A DNA stretch of 64,000 bases from Styela clava (taxonomy: Eukaryota > Chordata > Ascidiacea > Stolidobranchia > Styelidae): assembly GCF_964204865.1 (NCBI RefSeq), contig NC_135259.1, positions 16,750,974 through 16,814,973 of the forward strand, given 5' to 3'. A program made the translations under genes and the position numbers. Positions within the stretch are counted from its first letter, which is position 1, and each line of letters starts with the position of its first letter. This document shows, piece after piece, positions 11,015-22,704 of the stretch. The notes beneath the pieces were generated by a model that had not been told where the DNA came from, ran no database searches, and saw nothing but the letters and a program-made list of their open reading frames with translations.

Positions 11015-11470
11015 TCACATTATATATTTTAAAACTATTATCGAACACGTTAGTGGACATAACGATCGTTTCGAAATTATGTTTTTGTTCTTGTTATCCG
11101 TCATCATCATCATCATCATTATAAAATCGCTTTCCTCTACGAATACTGCACCAATTGCTTTGGAATTTTCAGTGGATGAAGATTCATTTTTCTCAAAGAA
11201 GGCTATTGCTTTCATTTCTTTCTAAATTGTTTATGAATCCTATGAGATCTAACATTTTTTCCAAAATTTCGCTGTATTACTTTTTAATTATGGGAACACT
11301 GTTTTTAATCCACCAAGCTTGACGGCTCATTCTTCAAATCGTTGCTACTCAAAACTCGGAAATTTTTTGAGGTTGCTGGTAATGCTAAAGGTGTGGTAGA
11401 CTACTGCAGTGGGTACTTCTTCGCTTGGTGTCAATATAAGAGTAGATTGTTCTGTTATGATACCGCAGTA
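11015..11470 (-). pseudogene. Degenerate coding fragment, family X
   Basis: Minus-strand remnants match 56080-56390. Here one reads AIAFFEKNESSSTENSKAIG and YSEILEKM-like pieces; there KLYSAILDEILDLIRFIENL and NKSNSLLAK. Stops and frameshifts run throughout. A CAT trinucleotide run (about 11101-11119) gives a false poly-Met frame. The function is unknown. Confidence 0.35.
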
Positions 11471-11574
11471 AATTAAATCAGTTAATGTTCCAATTCACGT
11501 TGAAACGGAATCGTAACAGGACTGTGAAAATCCGTGTACCGGTCTATCTATCTCACAAAGGAGGAGCGTCGGAC

Positions 11575-11761
11575 GGTTCCATTACATTTGAACCCACGAC
11601 GATTGCGCCGGCATACTATTGCACCTATGGAAATTTTTGTTGTTTTACGGATATTTGAACCCATACTAACCCTCACCCATGGGTTTAGCACCCGCATATA
11701 GATTGAACCCGCGAATATACACATGGGTTCAAATGTACGTGGGTTTAAATGTACGGTCACC
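11575..11761. mobile_element. Small foldback element, 187 bp, 9-bp target duplication
   Basis: GCGTCGGAC occurs immediately on both sides (11566-11574 and 11762-11770). The ends are inverted: GGTTCCATTACATTTGAACC on the left and GGTGACCGTACATTTAAACC on the reverse complement of the right. Internal TTTGAACCC motifs repeat in both directions. A 9-bp duplication fits Mutator-like elements, but I cannot assign the superfamily. Confidence 0.7.
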
Positions 11762-11850
11762 GCGTCGGACACGTCACGTATTAAAAATTGAGAATTTTCG
11801 TTGAAACTTTCGAATGCTATGGTAGTAAATTTTTCATTCGGTAGATCGGA

Positions 11851-12249
11851 TTAATTTTTCCAAGGGAATTCATTGGTGACGTTTTTAGATTGCGATTTTT
11901 GTTTTTTGTTTTTTGCGTGGTGTTGGTTTGACGACATGGTTGCCTGAACTGTCTCGTAAAAAAGGGGATTTCGATCAATGTTATGATTAATATCTTTAAA
12001 TGTGGGGACTTTTCTTGAAATCGCTAGACTGTGCCGTGCTGGTGAGTCACCGTATCGTAGCCATGTAACTGTTTCACCGTTCAGCTTCATCCAGGTTGCC
12101 CTATGATTTTCGGTGAATTGATGATGAAATATTCCGTTTTGTCCTTCGTGTCCATATATTTGAGCATATCTCTCTTGTTTAAGACAGTATGTGGGTTGAC
12201 AAAGTGACGTACTATCTATGCAAACCTCAATTGCTTCAATACACGTCAA
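11851..12249 (-). pseudogene. 132-codon frame of family X, degenerate gene fragment
   Basis: The frame contains QERYAQIYGHEGQNGIFHHQ, then NHRATWMKLNGETVTWLRYG and SLAISRK. The first part recurs at 5974-6174 and near 56400. I see a weak layout match to MOV10-type helicases downstream of motif III (GxxGxx...SWFNxxEAVTVxRY...IS), which is inference. No splice partners were identified. It lies upstream of gene C on the same strand. Confidence 0.35.
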
Positions 12250-12861
12250 TCACAGTTCAATCACATCGGTTAGGTTTGGGTCACTTCTACTACTAGGGTC
12301 AAAGCAAGCAAGTAACGAATATTTTTCAAAATGTTTTAAGAATAAAAATGAACATTAAAATTTTATGTAATACAGTATACCTTTTTTGTTGTAGCCTTAT
12401 CAAGCCTTATTGGGTTTGACAAACAGTTTTTGCATTTTGTGCTTAAACAGGATAACTCGATTCAAAATAATAAGAGTTGGCCATCTGAAGCATATCCTTT
12501 TGAAAATATCGACGAGAAATTTGTCATAAGCATCAATTGTAAAACACATCATAGCATGGAATGTATTTTATTTTTTCCTGATAACTGTTTGTTCAACATT
12601 TAAGTAAATATTAAAATGTCAGAACATTTTTAACAATTTATATAAACACTTCCACTTTGCCATAACAAGTTTCAATACTGCCTGTCGACCGATTCTGATG
12701 TAATAAAATTATGATCCTATGGTCATTAGTTGAAGTACAACTATAAAAAAATAAATTATACCGTAAATATTTAAATTGAAAAAAACTCACATTTGTTTAA
12801 ACAATACCTAAAAACACCAAGCGAAATTTCTTGAAAAATAATTTAATTCAAATCTAAATAC
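12250..12861. other. Intergenic, no gene seen
   Basis: AT-rich sequence without open frames of interest or recognisable lectin exons. Confidence 0.5.
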
Positions 12862-12936
12862 CCCCATTGCTAATGTCTCATTCTATCCATGCACCAGATC
12901 CGGTTGGGAAACGTACTCGTAATATTTCACTAAAGG
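12862..12936 (-). pseudogene. Relic of a lectin final exon
   Basis: The minus strand reads EILRVRFPTGSGAWIE, then a stop, then DISNGG. Only the 5' third of the exon is left. It lies about 1.6 kb downstream of gene F, mirroring the relic at 53964-54140 about 1.5 kb downstream of gene J, so the pair was duplicated together. Confidence 0.75.
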
Positions 12937-14524
12937 AAAAAGAAATTATTACAAACTGTTAGAATTAACTTTGTAGTAATACTGTCATACAAATTTAGAT
13001 ACATATGTTCATACATTATAAATTCAGCATCTTTGAATTATTACTTTCGTCATTGATTTGGCGTCTGCTGGACTACTTATCCTTCCTCTATGTAATTGTT
13101 CCGTTGGAGCTGTGTATATTATGAATGAATTTGTATTTCTACGTATGTCCTATGAAGTATTTTTTTTGAATTTATGAATTCCGAACACTTTACATTCCCA
13201 CATTACATTACTTGTGTAAATCCTAGCCCGTATTGGCGAAATGACATTTCGTCGCACAGTAGCATTCGATTTATTTTACATGTACATTGCTTCTCCATGC
13301 TGAACAGTTGCACTAGCCTTGACAGAATGAGTTGAAAATTTTATTTATGGAAGAATTTAAATATGTAATACGGAATACAAAATTTTTTCAACGTTTACAT
13401 TATCCGAAACTAAAGTGTTTAAAAAAGACTCAACACACTAATTAAAATTTGATTGTTATTGATCAAATTACATTTATAAATGCAAAAAGCCAGAACATGT
13501 ATTGATTAGATGTGAAAGTAGATGATATTATAAACGTAAATAAAAAACAGGAAAACTCATCATATAAAAGCTTTGGCCATTCGGTCGTTTACTAAATTTC
13601 CATCAGAATTCTAACCACATACTAAACTTAAAATTTTCTATAAAAATTTAGTGATTCAAAATAAATTTGCATAAAACAATAATACGAAAGTATAATTAAA
13701 ATATATTGATAAGTTTATTCCAGTAGAATTGTCATAACTTTAGACATGTCACAAAAAATTTGGATCGACGTTGGTGTACAAAATTATTTTTTTTTGAAGT
13801 TAAATACTCAATGAACGTTGTTACAATCATTTTGTGAAAGGTATTTTATGTAGATGGACACAATTTGTTCATGATTGAGATTTCAAATAAATATCACCAT
13901 AGCGTTTATCACATAAATACCACATATCACGAAAAGCATATTAACATGTAACATGTAAAATAGTCCGTTTGTAGCGCAACGCATAGCCAATTTCCATGAT
14001 TGAATTTTAAACAAAGAATTTCATACTGTCAAAATGTTAAAATACCATAATTCAGGAATAAATTTCCTATAATGTTTGTGAATTGAATGATCACGATTTC
14101 ACTCAAACCGATGGGCAAATACATATACAAATTTAAAGCCCACTTGGACTTATAATGTGTAATTTCAATTTTTGTTTTGCGTTTCCAAGCGATAAATGAC
14201 AAGAGTATAATTTTGAGGTCTCAAATAAGAAATAATGAATTTGAGAGCATTTAATCAACTGAAAAATGAATATAATAAACACTAGAATGTTAAAACAATA
14301 GGTCTATAACGTTTATTCATAATTGCTCATGAACATACATTAAGGTAGATTACAATATGAAACAATATTTTCGAAATAAAATCGAACAAAACATTTTCAT
14401 GAAACCATTGAGCAAAGTTAAAGTTAAATGCGCTAACATTTCTTAATTTTCAAACGGATAATTTGAACTGATTAAACTATATTATTAAAAAGCTCGAACT
14501 GAGGAAAATGAAATTTTAGGAATA
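12937..14524. repeat. 3' flank of gene F, paralogous to 52451-53960
   Basis: No gene. The reverse complement resembles the region downstream of gene J, e.g. GATAAACGCTATGGTGATAT (near 53041 and complement near 13900) and a GTGTGACATGTTTAAAGTTA-like segment (near 53185 and complement near 13750). Confidence 0.7.
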
Positions 14525-17363
14525 TCATGCAAAGTCTTTTTCGCAAACAAATCGATAGGAATCAGTACAGCTACCATCGTAAACACCAACTTCGGAATTA
14601 AACAATAGCATAATCGCACAGTCTTCGTTTAAACCTCCGGTTGGTTCCCCCGGTGCCCATATCGCGCTTGGTGAATCATTTATTCCATCCGACCAAACCC
14701 AAACTCCTTCATTGTTGATGTCATCCAATCCTATCCATGCATTCGCCCCGGTTAAGTAGTGTTTCGAGAATATTTCACTAAGAAGATGAAGAAATATTGG
14801 GTACTGACAGTTAGAGCTTCAATTGTAGCGAAATTCCATTCATGTATTACAGTTTACATGTACAAACGATATAGTTTTAAATATATTGATACATTTTATT
14901 CTCATGAAAGATTAATTTCGACTAGGCAACGTACGTTTTTCTTCACCTCGCCAAAACTATTAAGTGGGAACTCACGCTGTTTTGTCTTAACATTAGTGAA
15001 ATTTGTGGTCGAAAACCACCTACAAGGTTGAAAAAAAAACTAATTTTTGAATGATGTTCGAAAAAGTAGGTTAATTTCCATATAAACGAGCAAAAATTTC
15101 AAAGTATTTGTTATTTAGTAGGGAAATTAAGTAGGAAGTAGAGGTTTTTAAGACAATAGTTTCAACATTGAAGATCATCTTCAGGTACGTGTTTGATTTT
15201 CTTCTAACAATACTTTCCATCGGAACTTTAAAAATCTAAAGATACTGATAATTAAATGAAACTACACGCCAAGAAGACTACTAATGTACCTAAAACAACA
15301 AAGTTCAAGACAAAATATTAGCTTTATGAAAGCAGTTACATTTTGAGCTATTAACATATTTTCTAGAGCATTTTACAGTATTCGAGAAAAACTATTTTTG
15401 CTTTAATAGCACATTTATAGGTCCGAAAAACAAACATATAGAGAAAACATCAGCGCATTTAGTTAACATACTTTTTCACTTGGTTGTTCCTAATTTCAGT
15501 TGATACCAAACGAGCCCCCATTACTTCACATTGAGCCTTTGTAGTTGCATAGTTGACAGAATCAGTGAAACGTTTATAAATGAGATTAGTGCTCGCTCTG
15601 AACCATCCGATAATAGACAATACTTGGTCAATATTCGAACTCGATTCAGAAAGGTTTGCTTTCTGTAAATCAAACAAAGTTTAAAATGAAACTAAATTAT
15701 TGTGTGCTTGCATGTCACTGTATAACTAGATGCAACATAAACAACAAAATTTTCGTTTTTAATTTTATTGTACAAAAATAATATTCATATACTTTAGTTT
15801 ATAATAAAAAATTATAGATACGCACGTATATCGGATCCCTGTTGCTTAAACTCATCAATTTGTTATCTCCGATCAATATTTTGGAGTCAAGTTGAGTCAC
15901 TTCATTCTTCATACTTTTTAACTCGTGTTTTATACTTGAAAAAGCTGAAAGTTTATTTGAAAAGATAAAATTAGGTAACGGGGCATATTTTTAGATCTCG
16001 GGTAATAGCGTTTTCACCCTGGATTTAATTATATTAGGCTTTGATTCTGATGGTGTCAAATGACCAAATTGTTTTATCTGTGATTGTTTTTTTAATTTTA
16101 TGTAACTGAACTTGGTAAAGCAATAAGGCGATGCATAACTTGAATTTTAAATAATATCAACTTACTTTTTTGTTATTCATTTGAAATTTTTGCGAGGGAA
16201 GAGTTGAATTCCGTTGTCAGTGTTTCAATGGCTTTGACTTGTTCTTTAATTAAATACTATTTTTTTCACTGCGATAAACTGTGCTAAACTTGATAAAGAA
16301 ATAAGGCGATACATAATTCGAATTACTAATATTATAAACTTACTTCTTTGTGTTTCATTTGAAATCTTTGCGAGGGAAGAGTTGAATTCCGTTGTCAGTG
16401 TTTCAATGGCTTTGACTTGTTCTTAAATAAATATTATTTGTCTTTCACTGCGATAAACTGTGCTAAATCTGATAAAGAAATAGGGCGATACATAATTCAA
16501 ATTATTAATAATATAAACTTACTCTTTTGTGTTTCATTTGAAATCCTTGCGAGGGACGATTTGAACTGCGTTGTCAATTTTTCAAAAGTTTCCACTTGTT
16601 CTTAAATTTAGAAAAATAATTTATTTGAATATACAATCGGCATAATCAATATATCATAAATCAAATCAATATATCATACGTTTTTGAGTGTCGTCTATAT
16701 TGCTGACGAGAGATGAATCAATCTCACTCATTTTGTCCAATGTTTCTCTTATACGATTCACCTCGCTTTGAAGCTTAAAACAAATTTGAATATTTTAAAT
16801 ATTGCATTATTACAAAAGTAGAAAACAAAAAACTTTTTGTACAGTATTCGATTTTATTATATAGAACATTAGGCCTAATTTAATTTTCAGTACCAACTAA
16901 CCTGCATATTCAGGATAAATGCAGCAACAGACGCTAAGCAGCATATTCCAAGAGATATCGCGACAACAAACAAATTTTTCTTGTTCGTAGCTTTATTGTT
17001 GCCTGTGAAATGAAAATGTGGATAAAAGGCATTTATAAAATCGATTTTATAAAATGAAAAAATTACACTTTTTTTTTATTCTACGTAAAAATAGGGAAAT
17101 TAAATTTTTTACGGCATTGCTGTAAAGTAGGTGATTTCATTGAAAAATATGATATTTTAATTTTTAAAAGCCGGAGAAGTTTCATCAAGAATGTTTACTC
17201 TCGTACCCTATTTTTCATTTTCTCGAGTTATATTACAAATTAGAATTTAAGTTAATCAAATAAAACACAAACTTTGTTTAGAAACGGCATTTAGCCCTGA
17301 AGCAGTCTGAGCGATATCATGTGCATATTCACTTTGACCATTTACATGAAATTCCATCTCCAT
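14525..17363 (-). CDS. Lectin gene F: type II membrane C-type lectin-like protein, integrity uncertain
   Basis: Minus-strand exons: 17273-17363, 16902-17002, 16680-16773, 16523-16600, 16344-16421, (16166-16243), 15856-15944 or 15826-15944, 15472-15662, 14525-14777. The tail starts MEMEFHVNGQSEYAHDI; His replaces the first tyrosine seen in relatives. The membrane exon is NNKATNKKNLFVVAISLG and onward. The neck exon at 16166-16243 has an in-frame TAA but is phase 1-1 and can be skipped. The normal donor after KILIGDNKL is mutated from GTGAGT to ATGAGT. A GTGCGT site 30 bp on keeps the frame and would add MSLSNRDPIY, giving about 334 aa. The CTLD has APGEPTGGLNEDCAIM, GSCTDSYRFVCEKDFA. Expression or pseudogene status cannot be decided from sequence. 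Confidence 0.7.
16160..16620. repeat. Three tandem copies of a 78-bp neck exon, ~178-bp period
   Basis: Exons at 16166-16243, 16344-16421 and 16523-16600 repeat at 178-179 bp with intron sequence (CACTGCGATAAACTGTGCTA). The first two are closest to each other (VKAIETLTTEFNSSLAKISN); the third diverges (VETFEKLTTQFKSSLARISN). Confidence 0.92.
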
Positions 17364-17420
17364 GTTAACGCGTTATGGAATGATCTGCTTTTAACTGAAC
17401 AAAGTGTTGCTACCGTTAAC

Positions 17421-17433
17421 CATTTTATAGAGG
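17421..17433 (-). promoter_or_regulatory. TATA box of gene F
   Basis: Minus strand CCTCTATAAAATGG, about 58 bp upstream of the ATG, followed by GGTTAACGG. It matches gene I (39601-39613) and resembles gene H (29127-29138). Confidence 0.65.
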
Positions 17434-17514
17434 ATACACCATCTCATTAGAATTAGTCAACTGTACACGCAAACACGCAAATATTATGATGGATCACGCG
17501 AAAAATATTTATCG

Positions 17515-17765
17515 TATTATTATCAGTGGGAGACAAAGCCATAATATTTACAGCGAATAATATATAATCTTAGTTATACGGCCGTGCATATATCAAAGTA
17601 ACTGAAAACTTTAATTGTTTTGAATTATAGCCTAAGGTGCATTAATGATTATGTGTGTCCATATTATCAAATGCGTCAAAGGTGGGAGACAAAACAACTA
17701 TTTTGCGAAAAGCAATAAAAACTGGTTATCGAATATGTGACACATTACTTCCTTGATAATCATGC
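17515..17765 (-). promoter_or_regulatory. Conserved upstream elements of gene F (TGATAAT block; GGAAGTAA/GTGTCAC element)
   Basis: TCTCCCACTGATAATAATA (minus strand, about 17521-17540) recurs before genes I, H and L. AAGGAAGTAATGTGTCACAT (minus, about 17738-17758) recurs at 39839, 55576 and, on plus, near 41595. The GGAAGT core looks like an ETS-type site and TGATAA like a GATA-type site; binding is inference. Confidence 0.55.
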
Positions 17766-18945
17766 TACTACATGTTTTAAATGGCCATTGCTTGATTTAA
17801 GAATATCATGATATAAATAAGAATAGATCAGATTTATTACATTAAATTCCACATTATAGTATGTTTTTATTTGAGACCTGTTTGGATTGACTAAGTAACG
17901 GACTTATATGAAAACCTAAATTTGCTTCAATATAAGTCAATCTTTAATCAATTATATCTTTCTCCTGCTACAAAGGTTCGGTAAAAATCATCTACCTTCA
18001 CAAACATTGAAAACGATCAACATGTTCCATAACATTGGGTACACTGATATATAAATATATTTTCATGTATAAGAAATTTATTTTTTAAATACAAAAACAC
18101 GAAGAAATATTAAAGACAACCATGACATGGTAATACATTAATTATTTTTTTTTCACAACGCGGACGTCAAACTCGAAATATAATTATTTTAAATTCAATC
18201 ATTTTCTTTCAATTCTCAAGAGCAGGGAACAGTTTGATCTTAGTTGGAACGATCTAGCTCGGGCTTTTATTTGTTTTGTTACAAAAAAAATTAAATTAAA
18301 CAAAAAATTTGAAAAACTGAAAATACCAAATATTTTTTGTTTCACAGCTTGTAAGCTGAAAACAGATTACAGTAAACAAAAAATTAAAAAGAATATATGA
18401 CGCCCAATGCTCGAAGCGCATCTTGTGCACAAATAAATGTTTTCATGTAACTCAATTCAAAACAATAGGGTTTTGGAGATATTAAGCGAAATCATATTTG
18501 AACATCATGATGACGCTTGTCACAAGCATCTATTGTCAAAAGTATTACTGACTGAAATGCAGAATGCGAGATAGACAGTTCGAAGCTCAACTCAACTTAA
18601 ATTTTTCTTGTCGATTGTTTATTCAACATTTAAATTTTTATAGAAAATAAAAATCTTTTGTTAATTTACATAACGCTTTCAACATTTAATAACAATTCTG
18701 CCTGCCTCTCACAAAAATGACAAAGGAATGATTCCATAGTCAATAGAGATAATAGTTTTGCGTAACAATTATAAATCGTCAATACAATGAAGTAAACATT
18801 CGAATAAAAGAAAGAAGACGTGTTTTTCATGCCTTTACTTTCCGTTATCTTCAAAGAGACTATAATCATATCTCTGTATTAAACAATACTTGAAAAAAAA
18901 AATCAAGCAAAATTCCCTTCAAACTCCATTAAAAGCAATCAAACA
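17766..18945. other. Intergenic, no gene seen
   Basis: AT-rich sequence. The minus frame at 18666-18869 shows no lectin or other recognisable features. Confidence 0.5.
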
Positions 18946-21703
18946 TTATTCAAATTTCTTTTCGAAAACAAAACGACGGAAACGAGTGCACGCAGCATCA
19001 TTAGCATCAATCTTCAATATATAGGATACTTGCACAGTTTTCGATTCTGCCGCCGTTTGGTTCCCCCCGGTGCCCATATTGCACTAGGCGATTCATTTAC
19101 TCCATCCGACCAAACCCAAATTCCTTCATTGCTGATGTCATCCAATCCTATCCAAGCATTCGCTTCGGTTAAGTAATGTTTCGGAAATATTTCACTGGAT
19201 GTCAAAGAAAATATTACGGACCGTTTGAGATTTTTGTAGTGAAATGACCATACCGATTATTTTTAAACTATTAGTTTACCTTCCAGATCAATCAGGCTTA
19301 GAAATACCAGTTAATAATAATTTCAACCTGCGTCATCCAGAGATGGTGACAATCGAGCCAAAATCTATGACCAAAAAATTCGCGTTATTATTTCACATTA
19401 TGTTGGCATTTCACAAAATCCGACAACATACTCTATCACTTGATTGATACTAATACCAGTTGAAACCAAACGAGCTCTCATTTCTTCACATTTTGCCGTT
19501 GCAGTTGCGTAGCTAACAGAATCAGAAAAGCGTTTGTGATGGAGATCTTTACTCGCTCTGAACCATCCGGATATCGAAAACATATTGTTTATCGTAAAAT
19601 TTGCCTCGGTCAGGTTTTCTTTCTGTAAAGCAAAGTAAGTTTAAAATATCCCTGAAATATTTAGTGTTACATGTTATTGTATATCTAAATTCAAATAAAC
19701 AACAATATTTTGGTTTTTATGATTATTGTACCAAAACAATATTCATACACTTTTAGAATTGATAGTAAAAAATTATAGATTTTAGAATTATTAGATATTT
19801 GGTCCATTTTGCATAAAGTCACCAATTTGTTATCTCCAATGAATATTTTGGAGTTACTTGGCTAACTTTATTCCTTATATTTGCCAATTCATGTTTTATA
19901 TATGAAGAATCTGAAACTTATTTGAAAACATGTAATTCGGTGAACAACCATATTTATACATCTCTCGCATTAAGATTTTTACAGAGATATTCATTATAAT
20001 TTACTTTGTTTCTAATGCCTCGGAGAAATCAGGTGACCAACCTTCTTTATGATTTATATATTTTTTGAATTTTATGTTTTGTTTTTACTTCTATAAACAA
20101 TGTTATACCTGATGAAGCCTGATAAAGCGAAAACTCCATGCAAAGTTCAAAAATCAAAAATAGAAATCTAATATTTTGTGTTTTCTTGGAAATTTTCGTA
20201 ATGAAAGAATTGAAATGCGTTGCCGATTTTTGACTATTTATAATTTTCTAAAACAAATGTCAAACTTTATTGACATAAAATCGACAAGTTTTATTGAAAA
20301 TTTAAAATACCTTACGTTTTTGAGTGTTTTTTCCAATCTTTTTAAATTTGATGCATATTTATTAACATATCAATAATACAAACTTACTCTTTTGTGTTTC
20401 AATTGAAATCTTTGCGAAAACGAATTGAACTGCGTTGTCAAATTTTCAAAAAGTTTCCACTTGTTCTTGAATGTAATGTATTTTAATATACAATTGGCAT
20501 GTTTTGGCTGAGATCAATATATCATACGTTTTTTAGTGTCGTTTATGTTGCTGGCCAGAGATGAATCAATCTCACTCATTCGGTCCATTTTTCTCTCACA
20601 CGATTCATCTCGTTCTGGAGCTCAAAATAAAATTGGAATATTTTAAAAAACGGATGATCGCAAAAGTGGAAACGTGTACAATACGCATATTTTCATTTAA
20701 TTTTATTATGTAGAACAGTGGTCGGCAACCTTTTTTAGGTGACGGACCGGTGAACCTAACCAAAATTTTGGCGGACCACCTTTATACAAACGAGATAAGC
20801 TTATGTAGTAAATTATGCGCAATAGAAAATTTATGTTGAAATTATCTCCAAAAACAGGTGTACCGGTGAGGTTATTAATGCGAGATCTGTATTTGTTCGT
20901 CCATTAACTGTTCCCAATTTGGAGATATGGTCAACAGTGATACACGAAACGGGTTTCTCACGCCCACCCGATTTCGGTATTTCGTTTTTGTAGTTGTAGG
21001 TGTAAATATCGAAAACCCGACCCACATAAAAAGGTGACACTGTCTGTGAAGCTTCTCTTGCAATGTATGAGTATTTATCTAAGAGTAACAACCAAAAGAC
21101 TACCAAGATATATATTGCAAATACGCTTTTCAACTTTGTAATCTTTCTGCGGACCGGTAGTAATCTTTCCGCGGACCGGCGATGGGCCGCGGCCCGGTGG
21201 TTGCCGACCACTGATGTAGAACATTGGGCTCAATATAATTTCCAGTACTAACTAACTTGCATAATCAGGATGACTGCAGCTACAGACACTCAGAAGCAGA
21301 TTCCTAATGATAGCGCGAGAACAATCAGAGTTTTCTTGTTGGTAGCCTCATTGTTGTCTGTGGAAAATAAAACGTGGATGAAAGGCAGCGAGATTTCATG
21401 AGGTAAAAAATTACTCCTTTCTTATTCCACGTAAATATAAGGCAATTAAGATTTGTTACGGCATAGCTGTAAAAAAGCTGATTTCATATGAAAAATATGA
21501 TATTTGAATTGTCAACAGACGGAAAAGTTAGTGTTTACCCTTGTATCGTATTTTTCATTTTCTCTTGTTATATTAAAAATTATAATTTGAGTTTAATGTT
21601 ACAAAAAACAAACCTTGCTTAGATACAACAGGTGGCCCAAAAGAAGTCTGAAGAAGTTCATATATATTTCCGTTCAAAAATTTTCATAACATTCCATCTT
21701 CAT
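18946..21703 (-). pseudogene. Lectin gene G, full-length pseudogene
   Basis: All exon types remain: exon 1 (21614-21703), membrane exon (21257-21357), decayed neck exons (about 20526-20622, 20395-20469, 20172-20250, 19823-19910), CTLD exons (19432-19622 and 18946-19194). Defects: TGA at codon 10 of the tail (MKMECYENF then stop); TGA inside the membrane segment (LGICF then stop); a 1-bp deletion in the neck exon at 19823-19910 (88 bp instead of 89); an extra G in the APG-EPNGG run near 19065, then a second frameshift; and the last conserved CTLD cysteine changed to Phe (FVFEKKFE). A hAT element lies in the intron after the membrane exon. Confidence 0.88.
20716..21213. mobile_element. Non-autonomous hAT element, 498 bp
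   Basis: Perfect 15-bp terminal inverted repeats CAGTGGTCGGCAACC / GGTTGCCGACCACTG and a perfect 8-bp target duplication ATGTAGAA (20708-20715, 21214-21221). The paralogous intron of gene F (ATATAGAACATTAGG) is the empty site. Subterminal GCGGACCGG repeats are present. Frames of 62-126 codons inside carry no transposase signature. Confidence 0.93.
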
Positions 21704-21763
21704 ATTAACGCATTATGGTATGATCTGCTTCCTATCTGAACGAAGTCTTGCTTTCGGATAACC

Positions 21764-21774
21764 GCTTATAGAGC
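21764..21774 (-). promoter_or_regulatory. TATA-like box of pseudogene G
   Basis: Minus strand GCTCTATAAGCGGTTATCCG, about 60 bp before the ATG. Further upstream (about 22025-22060) lies a decayed copy of the ACACATTACTT element. Confidence 0.5.
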
Positions 21775-22339
21775 ATTGCAACATATCGTTGGAATTAGTC
21801 AGCTGTGCACGCATACATTGAAGCAAATCATCACGCAAAAATAATGATATATAATAATGACATAGAACATATATATATACGGTATATAGCCGTGGATATA
21901 ACAAACTAACTGGTTACTTCATTTGTTTTGAACTATTACTTAAGATGCATTGATGAGTTTGAAATCCATATTAGGTTCGAGGCGAAACAACCATTTTGCA
22001 ACAAACCATAAGAATTAGTTACCAAATATAATATATGACACATTACTTCATTACATAAACTAATACGCGTTTTTAGATGTCCAATGATTGCTTTAAGAAT
22101 ACCATGATATAAATAGAAATGTCATTTTGTTATTAATTTCGTTATATCGTTTCCTTCAAGTAAAATTCATCAAAATCGAAGTGCAATGTAGCCTTCATAA
22201 TCTGCATACCCGTAGCAAATGTTATCTTAAAACTTAAAAAATGATTATGTCATAAAGTTCATAGTGTGATAGTAATATATTTAAAATATAAGTATTAGTT
22301 TGTCACAACACAAATGACATTCAGCGTCACTTCACCAGA

Positions 22340-22460
22340 AAAAATCGGGAATAGTTTTATCAAGCATTGTCAACCAATCATTATTCGGAACAGGCAGTCG
22401 AGGTCGTGTGGTACTAAGGAGCAATCTAGCAAAATTTGATTTCGATAATGTTCGAATAAC
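22340..22460 (+). pseudogene. Degenerate coding fragment, family X2
   Basis: The plus frame reads IVLSSIVNQSLFGTGSRGRV and VLRSNLAKF. It matches IDLPRIDNRLSFGTDI...VGLKSNLSEDDF (minus, 40100-40290), VDNQFLIETGRRGRVGVKSN (minus, 55850-55990) and a remnant at 34640-34780. This is a repeated decaying coding segment of unknown origin. The rest of 21775-22700 shows no gene. Confidence 0.4.
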
Positions 22461-22704
22461 TGAATAATAATTCTCGAATAACTGATTTTACTAGCAAGAG
22501 AATGAAATACAAAATACTTGTTTTTTTCTGTTGCCCAACCAGTATGATTGAAATGTGATTGTCGTGTATTCAATTGAGGTTTTCATATCAAGTACGTAGG
22601 TAACATGTATATGCTAACCTAACATATGCTAAACCGCTATTCATTTATTTTGTAATCACAATAAACACAAGGCATTGGTTATTTCAAAACACCTATTCAT
22701 TTAA

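Noticed and set aside
11015..11225. Minus-strand frame with six consecutive Met and plus-strand frame with poly-Ile
   Set aside because: Both are produced by a CAT/ATG trinucleotide run.
20831..21251. Frames of 62-126 codons
   Set aside because: They lie within the hAT element and overlap on both strands; no transposase motif.
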